From the NCBI RefSeq assembly GCF_029873635.1, contig NC_080422.1:1654001-1718000 (forward strand): a stretch of DNA of 64,000 nucleotides. The letters run 5' to 3'. The position numbers and the translations under genes are program-made. The notes under the pieces were generated by a model. The model worked only from the letters and a program-made list of their open reading frames with translations. It had not been told where the DNA came from and made no database searches. This document shows positions 48,729 to 59,723 of the stretch, piece by piece. The stretch is from Malania oleifera. Lineage: Eukaryota; Streptophyta; Magnoliopsida; Santalales; Ximeniaceae. The first letter of the stretch is position 1. The number at the start of each line of letters is the position of its first letter.

Positions 48729-51700
48729 ATTTTATATGATATGTTATGCAAAGTTGTTTGAAGATATTAACATGATAGATATTATTATGAAATAGCTATG
48801 TATTATTGTTTGGAAATATGTTATATGTTATTAGAAGGTCGGCTTAGTTTAGGCTTTCACAAAGTGGACCGTAGCTATATGATCCTGATCATGTTTATGT
48901 TAGTGCTACCGCTTGCCGTAAGGGGTAGTGGGAGATCGGCAGTCGATGTGGTTTATTGTAGCGCAGGCGTCCCTTTGGTGTCCGGACCAGGAGGGGCATA
49001 CCCATCGTACTTACAAACTTATGTTGATTTAGCGTGATCGGACAGCCATTGCTAGGTCCCGCCTTTAGGCCGCACAACCCAATCATGTGGGGGTAAGACA
49101 TGACACCAGTCAGCTATCCACCTAGGGTATTTTCTACGTACAGTTATATGAGATTATTTATACGTATAGAAATTCAATATGTTATACCATATTATGATTA
49201 AATATGTTTTCCCACATATGATATAGATAGTTTTATTAAGTGTGATTTTTGTACTATTATATATATAACATGAAAATACTCATGTTGCCACATATTGGTA
49301 TTAGTTTATTTCCCTTATTGAGAGATGTCTCGCCCCTGTTATATAAATATTTCAGGAGCTCCAGATAGGAGAGCAAATAAAGCTGTGCAACGCTAGAGTT
49401 CGATTGTTCTACCCTGTCTGAAGGGTAAGTCTTTTGCTAGCGTTAGACGGATTTTTAGGTGGCAACCCTAAGACTCTTTTGGATATTTTGGGTTGTATGT
49501 ATTCATATGATAGTTATAGTAAACTTTGGTATTGTGTTAACTGGTAATTTGATATGTATATGATTTTACGTTTCCTGCTACTTGGGTATCAGTATTGTAT
49601 ACCAGGTATACCCCTTGCACCTTTGGGTCTAGGTGGATTATGATTTATCAGGTTGATTATGATTTGCCAAGATTATATGTGGGATATTTTTATGGGAAAA
49701 AAATTTGTAAAATAAGCAGATCGTTATAGTTTGGAATCAGAGCCTAGGTTGTTAGGTTTTGTAGAGTTTAGAGTGCAGCGAAAACGATACCAGAGTATAG
49801 AAAGGATTTAAGGTTTTGTTCTACAGTCTAGAGGCAAGACTTCCATGGTGGTTTCAGTGTTTTTCCTGAGGTGACCATTTCAGGAAAATCATAGTAAACT
49901 ATTGTTAGGTTGTGTTCCTAAAATGTAGGACTAGATCTAGAAATAAGATGAGGATGTCAAGATAGGAGACTATGTTAGGCACATAAATTATAAGGATAGG
50001 GTTTCTAAATCACGTTATTTGTTTTTCAGGATGGATCCGGGAGGAGGTAGTGCCCATGCGAGCGGTAGTGATGGAGCAGGGCCCTCTAGTGCAAGCAGCG
50101 CTGATTCTAATGCGGTATTACGCAGTGTGGCTCAGCAAGTTATGGATGAGATTGCTAGGAGCTTCAGAGAGCAGGGAGGCTCATCTACAGGCTATGGGTG
50201 CATAATAGAGAAGTTTACCAAGATAAATCTTCTGCCATTTTCAAGAGTACTTGATCCTGCAGCCGCCAAAAATTGGATGCAGAAGATCGAGAAAGTCTTG
50301 GAGGTATTACAGTGTACGGAGAAGCAAAGGGTTCTCTTCGCCACCTATAAACTGACAGGGGAAGCTGAGAGGTGGTGGACTGCGATGAAACTTCTGGAGC
50401 AACAGAGGACGATGCTGATAATTATAACATGGGATCAATTTAAAGAATTAATCTTTGACAGATATTTCTCAGTCACTGTGAGGGAAGCTAAAGTGGAAGA
50501 GTTCTTGAATCTGAAACAGGGACAGCAATTGGTCCAGCAGTATGTAGCGTGGTTTATAGAGCTTTCCTGCTTCGCTCCGTATATTATTCATGATGAAGTA
50601 AAGAAGGCGAGACAGTTTGAAAGAGATTTGAGGCGGGGCATATACAAGTAGGTGGTAGTGCTGAAGATACAGGACTTTACTGAGTTAGTTGACAAAGCAG
50701 TCTTGGCCGAGGCTAGTGAGCGTATGGATGCAGAAGAACAAGAACAGAAGAAGAGATCTACGCCTTCAAGCTTCCAGTAGGGACTTAAGCAGGGTCAATG
50801 GAGGAGAGGAAACTATGGTAGAGAACAGAGGTAGGAGACTAGAGGTCGTAAGGTTCAGGTGGTGCAAAATTTTCCTGTCTATTAGACTTGTCGGAAGAGA
50901 CACTTGGGAGAGTGTCGAGTGGGGAAAGTTGTCTGCTATCGCTGCGGTAGACAGGGACATTTGGTGTGAGACTGCCATACACCACCAGATACCGATCCTG
51001 CTCCCAGACCGTACCGGGGAGACTATTAGGCGCCTCATGGAGGCCACCAGAGGAATGTAGCTCTAGCGAGGGTCTATGCTTTGATGCCTGGGGATGCTGA
51101 TACAGTCGGCGATGTGGTGACAAGTATGATTAATATGTTTTTATTTAAAATTATTGTATTGTTTGATTCAGGAGCCACACATTCGTTTGTGTCTATGGAG
51201 TGTATTAGATTATGTGGGCCTGAAACACAGTTATTAGACACCGAACTGTTACTCACTACACCGACAAGGTCTGCAGTAAGGTATAGCAAAGTGCTCCAAG
51301 GCTGTCCAATTGATATTCAGGGGTAAGTCTTGTCAACTGATTTGATAGTATTGGATATGCACAGGTTCGATGTAATTTTTGGTATAAAGTGGTTGGCAAT
51401 TAATTACGCTAGCATAGACTAACGTTTGAAAGAAGTATTTTTTAGACCTTCGGGAAGATCAGAATTCAGGTTTATAAGGTCACAAGTGCAATCTCCGCCT
51501 CAGTTAGTTTCAGCTATTCAAGCGAGGAAACTGCTTCTGAGTGGTTGTTAGGGATTCGTGGCCTTTGTGAAGGAAATATTAGGGAATGAATTGAAGTTCA
51601 CTAGTACGCCAGTAGTAAAGGATTTTATAAATGTTTTTCCAGATGAGTTACAAAGCTTGCCACCTAATCGGGAGGTAGATTTTCCTATTGATCTGCTTTC

Positions 51701-54700
51701 AGGTACAACACCGATCTCTAAAACACCTTACCGAATGGCGTCAGCAGAATTGGAAAAATTAAAGAATTAGTTATAACATTTGCTTGATAAGGGTTTTATA
51801 CGACCTAGTGTATCTCCGTGGGGAGCTCAAGTATTATTTATAAAGAAGAAAGACGGGTCCATGAGGATGTGTATAGATTATAAAGAAATTAATAAGGTTA
51901 CAATCAAGAATAAGTATCCTTTATCCCGTATAGATGATTTATTTGACCAGCTCCAGGGTACACGGGTGTATTCTAAGATTGATCTCAGATCAGGCTACCA
52001 TAAGGTGAAAGTGAAAGCAAAAGATGTCTCGAAGACAGCTTTTAGGACCAAATATGCACATTATGAATTCCTTGTTATGCCGTTTAGTTTGACGAATGCT
52101 CCTGCAATATTCATGGATTTGATGAATAGAATTTTCCACCAATATTTAGACCAGTTTGTTGTTATTTTTATTGATAATGTACTAGTCTATTCGATGAGCT
52201 ATGAGGAGCATGCGATGCATTTAAGGCAAGTCTTACAGATGTTCAGAGAAAAGAAGTTGTATGCCAAGTTCAACAAATATAAATTCTGACTCGAGAAGGT
52301 TGTGTTTTTGGGGCATGTCATCTCATGGAATGGAATTTCTGTGGATCTTAGTAAAATTGATGCAATAGTAAATTGGGCTAGATGGAGGAACGTTAGAGAG
52401 ATCAAGAGTTTCTTGGGGCTGGTTGGGTATTACCATCGTTTTGTTAAGGGATTCTCAGAGTTATCAGGGTCTCTAACGCGACTGACTAGGACGAATGTCA
52501 GGTTTGAATGGGACGACAGCTATGAGCAGAGCTTTCAGGAATTGAAGCAAAGGCTTGTCACGGCACCAGTGTTGATCATCCCGTCAAAGGTGAGGGTTAT
52601 GTTATCTACAGTGATGCGTCCTTGAAGGGACTTGGTTGTGTATTGATGCAACATGGTAGGGTGGTAGCGTATGCTTCCAGACAACTGAACATCCAGAAAC
52701 TGACTTTCTGGAATCAATATCTCCTGTCCTATTGGAGTTACAATATCCAATTAGGGAATTCCTTGATGTATAAGAGATGCCAAAATGAGGAGTCCCTTTT
52801 ATATACTTGAGAACCCTCATTCCAGCCTTCCAGTGAATTTCTCGTGGCTTATTTGCAAATCTACTCAGAATACCAACTGCAAAACTGATATTGGGCCTTG
52901 TGTTGCACAGGTACACCAAACTCCCAATTAGGCTTCTCTACCTCTATCAACATATGGAGAGGGATCTTTAATGGAGAGCTTAATGTTTACTTCCATTGGA
53001 GTAACCGCTGGAGTGCATTCTGCCATCGCAAATGCCTTTAATAACTCGTGAGCATATTGTTGTTAAGAAATAAAGATTTCTCCTAGATGCTACCACACTT
53101 CAATGCCTAAGAAAAAGTGGAGTAGCCCCAAGTTTGTCATCTTAAATTCTGAGCATAGGCCTTCACAGATGTTGTTGATCTTCTCCTCATGGTCACCTGT
53201 AAGCACAAGATCATCTACATATAGTTCAATTATTACATACATCTCACTCTCCTTCAGTACATATAAATTTGCATTAGAGGTACTTCTACAAAATCCATAA
53301 TTGGTGAAGAAAGAATCAATCCTCTAGTACCAAGCTCTAGGGGCTTGTTTTAGCCCATATAAGGTTTTCTTCAACCTGCACACTTTGTTGTCTGAATTTG
53401 GAAATTCAAATCTAGGTGGTTGCATCACATAAACCTCCTCTTTAAGATGACCATTGAGGAATGTAGACTTCACGTCCATTTGAAATAGCACCTAGCTTAT
53501 GTCTGCAGTAGTAACCAAAACCAAACGGATTGTTTCCATGCGAGCTGTTGGTGCAAAGGTTTCAGTAACATCAAAACCTTCTACCTAAGAAAATCCTTGG
53601 GCGACAAGGCGTGCTTTGTACTTCTCTAAAGTACCATCAACTTTATATTTTACCTTCCATATCCACTTCGTGCCGATTACCTTCCTATGAGAGGAGCGAT
53701 CCACAATCTCCTAAGTATCATTTTTCATGATACTTTCATATTCAGCTTCCATAGTCGTTCTCCACTTCGCATCAGCCAGCGCTTCATCTAGGCTACTTGG
53801 TTCCTTAACTGTACTGATTATATCAGTCATTAAGGTCATATTTACCAAGTGTTATGCTGATCGTTGTTATTCGTCTATTCACTTCGACCTTCGAGGTCCA
53901 TCGGGTTGTGAACTTTGATTCACAGGTTCTAGATTGCCTTTGTCAAAGAGCTATTGTAACCGCCTTGGGTGTGGCTTCTGAACAGGTGCTACTGGTACAA
54001 CAGGCTGGTTTTGAATTTCTTCATCATTCACCTCAATCTGCTACTTTGAATGAGGCACATGGTGGGTTACTTTATCGGTTGATGATAAAGTGGGTTGATC
54101 TCTATCTCCCACTGAGTGTGGTCCTTCATCAAATACGACATATCGGCTTGTGACAATCTTCTTTGCCTCTACATCATACAAACGATATGCCTTCAATTTT
54201 GTACTATATCCCAAGAAGATGCACTTTCAACTCTTGTCATCTAACTTCCTTCAACTCTCATCTGGAACATGCACAAAACATCTGCAACCAAATGTTCTAA
54301 GATGAGAAATGGAGGGTTTCTTACCAGAGTAAGTCTCATGAGGTATTTTGTTCCCCAAAGCTTTAGTGAAGCATCAGTTGAGGATATACACAGTTGTATT
54401 AACAGCTTCTCCCCAAAACGATTTTGGAAGGTCTTGTGCCTTTATCATTGCTCTGGTCATCTCCATCATAGTGCAATTTTTCCGTTCCACAATGCCATTC
54501 TATTGTGGATTTTTTTAGTGCCGAAAATTGGCGCTTAATGCCAAATGCACTGCAATAATTGTTGAACCCCCCTAATGTGAACTCGCCTCCTCGATCAGTT
54601 CGAAGTTTCTTTAACTGCAAACCTGTCTCATTTTCAACAAGTTTATGCCACACTTTAAATTTTACAAAAGCCTCAGCCTTATCATGAAGAAAGTACACCC

Positions 54701-56576
54701 ACATCTTTCTACTATAATCATCGACTAACAGCATAAAATAGAAAGATCCTCCTAGTGCAGGAGTAGTCATTTTACCACAGAGATCTGCATATACCAGCTA
54801 TAGAGAAAGCTTTGATTTGTTGTTGCTCTCTTGTGGAAATGACATACGATATTGCTCACCTAGTATGCAAGCTTCACAAGGCTCTGCAGTATCAACTACT
54901 ACAGGCAGATCAACCACTATTTCCTTTCTCTGCATCTCCTTCAAAACTGCATAGGAGATGTGTCCAAATCTTTCATGCCAAAGTCTACTTGTTGTATTTC
55001 TAATTGTTGCGGCAAGTGTCACAAACTCATACAGGTCATTCTTTCGAATACCTTCGCCCACAATGCTATCATTGCTATCAATGATCTCAGCTTTTGTTTT
55101 CATAAATCGTACTCTATAATCACGGTCAATAATAGTAGCTACAGATAAAAGATTCCTCTTAATTTGAGGAACATAAAGGACATCTGAAAGAGTTTTACCT
55201 TGGTTATTTGTGGTTTTTAAGGAAATGGATCCAATGCCCTCTACTGGACACTCTGCATTATTTCCGACAATCACATTCATAGGTTCATGTAGAGACTTAA
55301 GGGAACCATATCAGTCCTTTTTGCTGGTCATGTGCCGGGAAGCTCCACTTTCAAATACCAATGAGCAATCTCTTAGTATTATTTGAGCAGTTGAGCACAT
55401 TTCTTATGTAACCATGAATAGATCTAATTCTAGTTCAGCATAATTTGCTACCTGTCTGACATTCCATGTAGGTTTCAACGTGCCATTCTTTTCATCGTGG
55501 ATACGCTTTCTGCAATCCTTGGCTGCATGCCCCTTTTTTTGTTGCAGTAGTAGCACGTACCAGAAAATCTCTTCTTGTTCTTTCCCTTATACTTTTCAAC
55601 ATTATTGTCATTGCCTTTGATCTGCACAGTGAAAGCACTACTGCTTTCATTTTCTCTGGTTCTCGGCCTCATCTCCTCCTCTAGTAGTAAGGCATAGAAT
55701 TCCTCAAAGGTTACTGCAGGAGTTCTAATCTGCGTACTAAGAGAAGTTACTAGACTGTCATATTTTGATGGCAGTACTCGAATACATCTTCGAGCTAACT
55801 CCTCACTGGTCTTTGCTATGCCCACTGCCGCCATCTGATCACACAGATTTTTTATTCTGGTGATGAATACTTCTGCCAATTCTCCATCATGTAGCTTTTC
55901 TACAGCAAGTTGATTCTCTAAGTTCTAAATGCGTGTCTCGTTCTTGTTTCATATTGATTCTTCAGACCATTTCAAGCATCTACAGCCTTGGATGTATGCT
56001 GAATCAACGTAAGTACAGAATCGGATACACTTGTGACAATAGCACAAAGTGCATCTGCATTCCATCTCTTCCATGCTTTGACAAGGGCAGCATCTGGAGG
56101 GATGATAACTTTAGGATTGGTGGGATCAGGCATGCCAATCGGTTCTAGATCCATACTTTGAGTTGTATCAAGTAGTTTATATGAATCCAGAATAGCACTC
56201 ATCTTGAACTTCCACAAAGTGCAGTTCGCGTCGTCTAACTTTCCTTCTGTGAATGCTAGTAGACGTATCTGAAGTGCTGGTGGAGATGCAGTTGTTGAAG
56301 ATGAAGTTTTGGCCATTGCAATGTCTCAACAATTATAGTTGTTTCTTCTTAGTAGCCTTCAGCTCTAATACCATGTAGAATAACAACACTAAGATCTGAT
56401 TTGAAGAAACGATTGAAGAGATAATACAAAGTTTTATCACAACAATCGGATTACAACAATCTATCCAACCATGCACTCACTAAATGAGCTTCAATGGAAA
56501 AAGGACAACAAATAGAAAAACAAAAGAAGACACAATCTTGCAGTCGAGATGTGTGTAGTGCTCTGGTGGGGGGGGT

Positions 56577-56588
56577 CTTATTTATAGC
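56577..56588 (-). promoter_or_regulatory. TATA box of the copia LTR
   Basis: GGCTATAAATAAG on the - strand, about 340 bases into the LTR. Position inferred. Confidence 0.5.
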
Positions 56589-56617
56589 CTCTAGTTCGTG
56601 GAAGAAGCACATGGGTG

Positions 56618-56735
56618 GCTCACCTACCATGGTAGGTGGTGGTAGCTCACCTACCATGGTCGACTTTGACATTAGCGGCCAACTTTGACATTAGTGGCCG
56701 TCTTTGACATTAGTGGTCGTCTTTGACATATAGTG
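56618..56735 (-). repeat. Palindrome and 19-bp tandem repeats in the copia LTR
   Basis: CACCTACCATGGTAGGTG (56621-56638) is a perfect 18-base palindrome, and half of it recurs at about 56647-56658. It is followed by four 19-base units of the GGCCGTCTTTGACATTAGT type (about 56658-56735). In - orientation these lie upstream of the LTR TATA box. Confidence 0.85.
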
Positions 56736-57004
56736 CCCACCGTTCACACTAAATAGGTCATACCGTCTTGGGGGGCGCTGCCCCCAAACCCCGGTGTCTC
56801 GGAGGGGAACGTCTTCTGTCTTCGTGATACCATTACGGTCTACTACTTCAACCTCATCTGAACCATATGTCAGGTAAGTGTGCCAATTAACTCGTGGGAA
56901 GTGGGCATTGCACACATATACACCAACACATACATCCATATATATGCTTATATGTGCGTATATGTGTGCCCATATGGATGTGTGTGTGACTCTATGTGTT
57001 GGAA

Positions 57005-57504
57005 TACTAAGTCTAAGACAAACCCTAACAGTTCTCAATCACTATTTTTTGCTCCTCAAACAACTAAAATACCACTTAGCATTTACAAGTTACCATTTAA
57101 TCACATTTTCGCACGCGCGTGTGTGTGTATGGAACAGGATAAACTAATTTCAAGGTTTCACAACATGCACATCATCTTCTACTTGTCTATATCTATTAAG
57201 AAGTTTAGCTTTAAATAGAAAAAATAGGAAACTTCGACTTTGGAGGTTGCAGAGCCTCCAAAAACGTATGTCATATGGGGATTATACTTACATTCCATAA
57301 GCCAGAATTCCTCATTGGGGGTGACATTGGGTAGAACAATAAAAGATCGAACATGGTTCAAAAGTTCATCAAGCTTAACTTTGGATTCCATTCTTCAATA
57401 TATACAGCTCTGATATAATGAATTCCAAAAGTGCAAGAAAGAAAGAAAGAGCAATGCTATCAAATATTTTAAAATGTAGATCAGTAGGAGTATGATACCT
57501 TCCA
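57005..57504. other. Non-LTR stretch with a possible small exon
   Basis: Between the copia LTR and solo LTR N. A - strand frame from the ATG at 57391 reads MESKVKLDELLNHVRSFIVL then PNVTPNEEFWLMECKYNPH and on to about 57230. Its composition is protein-like, but I recognise no family, see no clear splice donor at its end, and find no partner exon. It may be a first exon, a gene fragment carried here, or chance. No function is proposed. Confidence 0.25.
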
Positions 57505-57573
57505 CCCCATGTAGAGACCCGAAGAATTATAGTAGTTAAATAATAAGAGAGTGAGAAAAAGGAAATTAGCAAG

Positions 57574-57699
57574 TTCTCGTCGATGAGAAGTTACCAAGAT
57601 GCTATTTTCAGCTCTAAATTTTGTCGACGAGGAATGAGCATTTGTCGACGAACTTCCTTCGTGGCCTCGTTGACGAAGTGACGTGACTCGTCGACGAGT
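57574..57699 (+). repeat. GTCGAC palindrome cassette, LTR N
   Basis: Five full or decayed copies. The last pair flanks GTGACGTGAC and stops seven bases before TATAAATAG. Shorter than in M: the first pair is missing. Confidence 0.88.
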
Positions 57700-58389
57700 G
57701 CAGGTGTATAAATAGCCTAAAACTCGATTTTTCACTCAGAAATCACACGATGAACTTTATCTCTCTCTCTCTTGTTCGACCCCTCTCCCTTCTTTTTAAG
57801 ATTTTGGACTGGTCTCTTGCCGGTTCGATGATTCGAGGCCACCATGACAGTCCTGGGAAAGTTTTCTTCAAGTCTGCTGGAGTGGACCGTTGGTGGGGCT
57901 AACTTAAACTTCATCCCAAATTCAAGGTAAGACATTTATTTAGTATTTAGATTTTTTACAATTGTAGAAAATGTAGCAGTCGAAAAAATACTGAAGTTTT
58001 GTTCAAGAAGATGTTGTTTTCAGGATGTTGAACGGGGAACCTTACGGGTGTAAGATTAGACATTGTAGGGGTTTTTCATAAATCAGGTAAGGGGATAAAC
58101 TAAGTCAAGATTTTATGAAAATATATTTACTATTTTACAGCATTTAGTTTCAAACAAATATGTATATTGTAGAATTATATTGAAAATAATGTTGTTGACC
58201 AGAAATATGGATTTCATATATAATATCAGAAATAAGTTTATTATCTCTTTTGTGTGGCATGAGTAATATTTACCACGGAAATTATAATTATGAAATATCA
58301 TGTTTACAAAATAGGTATGTTATTACTATTTTCAGGAAAATGATAAAATGATACAGGGATTTTTCAAACCAAGGATTTTATATGATATA

Positions 58390-58545
58390 TCGGCGTAAGG
58401 GCCGAGAATTTTATACGATATGCCGGCGTACGGGCCGAACTTTTATATGAAATACCGGCGTAAGGGCCGAAGGCTTTTATGATATGCAATACCGGCGTAC
58501 GGGCCGTGATTTACAAAGTACAAAATGTCGGCGTAAGGGCCGTAA
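58390..58545 (+). repeat. CGGC...GCCG tandem array, LTR N
   Basis: Five units of the CGGCGTAAGGGCCG type, alternating GTAAGG and GTACGG centres, with TTTTATATGATAT-like spacers. Confidence 0.88.
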
Positions 58546-59723
58546 ATTTTATATGATATACTATGCAAAGATGTATAAATATATTAACATGACAGATATG
58601 ATTATGAAATAGTCATGTATCATTATTTGGAAATATGATATATGTTATCAGAACCTGATTGGTTTAATTTAGCCTCTCACGAAGCACGATACCGTAACTA
58701 TATGATCACAATCATGTTTATGTTAGTGCAGCTGATGTGGTTTATTGTAGTGCAGGCGTCCCTCTAGTGTCTGGACCAAGAGGGACAAACCTATCGTACT
58801 TACAGACTTATGTTGATCTAGCGTAGTCGGCCAACCATTGCTAGGTCCCGCCTTCGGGCCGCACAACCCAGTCATATGGTGGTAAGACATGACACCAACC
58901 AGCTAACCATCCAGGAGGTTTTCTATGTACAGTTATATGAGATGATTTATGTGCATAGAAATTCAGTATGTTATACAATTATATGATAAAACATGGTTCT
59001 CTTAGATATGATACAGACAGTTTTATCAAGTATGTTATGCACTATTATATGCATAACACAAAAACACTCATGTTGTCACACACTGATATTAATTTATTTC
59101 CCTTACTGAGAGGTGTCTCGCCCCAATTTATATAAACATTTCAGAAGCCCCAGATAGAAGAGTAGATAAGCTCCGCAGCGTTAGGATTCAGTTGTTTTAC
59201 CCTATTTGAAGGGTAAGTCTTTTGTTAGGGTCAGATGAATTTTTGGGTGACGACCCTAGGACTTGCTTTTGGATATTTTGGGTTGTGTGTAATTATATGA
59301 AGGATGTGGTAAACTCTGGTATTATGTTGGATGATAATTTGATATGTATATGATATTACGTTTCTTGCTACTTAGGTATCAGTATTATATTTCAGGTATA
59401 TCCTTGGTACCCTTGGGTTCAGGTGGATTATGAATTACCAGGTTGGTTATGATTTGTCAGAGATATTATATAGAATATTATTATGGAAAAAAAAAATAAT
59501 TTGTAAAATAAGCAAGTCGTTACACCCCAGGTCATAAGATATCAAAAAGGTCATAATTTATTTCGATTACTATTTGGATACATTATCTGAATTAACAGGA
59601 TGATAATTTCAAATTACACAAATTAAAGTAAACAGGATGCTATCTGCTCAGGGATATATTATGCACATAGACTATTAAAAATCAGTACAATAAGTGAATA
59701 AGGAATCAATTTTAGATGATAAA

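Larger units (their letters stand above)
47608..52690 (+). mobile_element. Element M: Ty3/gypsy fossil, 5' LTR to RNase H
   Basis: 5' LTR 47608-49738 (starts TGCAAAGACTCGAAG, ends TCGTTATA), followed by primer site TTTGGAATCAGAGCC (about 49740). The internal region has gag from about 50030 (MDPGGGSAHASGSDGAGPSS; later FDRYFSVTVREAKVEEFLNL), a knuckle region near 50.9 kb, protease (VLFDSGATHSFVS, about 51.16), reverse transcriptase (51.56-52.29; [35 protein letters not shown]) and the start of RNase H (to about 52.69; VVAYASRQL). Tekay/Del-like, close to G. The remainder is not seen: copia-type sequence begins at about 52.69 kb. Broken. Confidence 0.85.
52690..56928 (-). mobile_element. Ty1/copia fossil (Tork-like), inverted relative to M
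   Basis: On the - strand, from right to left: LTR (about 56374-56928, reading TGTTGGTGTA...TTCTACA), primer site TGGTATTAGAGC (about 56361-56372), gag (about 55.5-56.3 kb), integrase (54.4-55.3 kb; LWHERFGHISYAVLKEMQ, MLLVDDYSRKMWVYFL, LRTDRGGEF), reverse transcriptase (about 52.9-53.9) and RNase H (about 52.7-52.9; GMRVLKYIKGTPHFGISYT, SRKSVSGC). The second LTR is not seen at the left side. Integrase-before-RT order is diagnostic for copia. Lineage is inference from integrase style. Broken in many places. Confidence 0.85.
57510..59524 (+). mobile_element. Solo LTR N, 0.2 kb downstream of the PPR gene
   Basis: Runs TGTAGAGACC to TCGTTACA, 2015 bases, with a perfect CCCCA duplication (57505-57509 and 59525-59529). 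It closely resembles LTR M (same leader, GGAACCTTACGGGTGTA-type block, CGGC array, AGGTCCCGCCTTCGGGCCGC block, GAGAGGTGTCTCGCCCC). It contains the palindrome cassette and TATAAATAG at about 57707. Confidence 0.92.

Noticed and set aside
56929-57000. Hairpin-like ACATCCATAT...ATATGGATGT just beyond the copia LTR
   Set aside because: Short, AT-rich and imperfect in context; it could arise by chance, and no copies were noted elsewhere.
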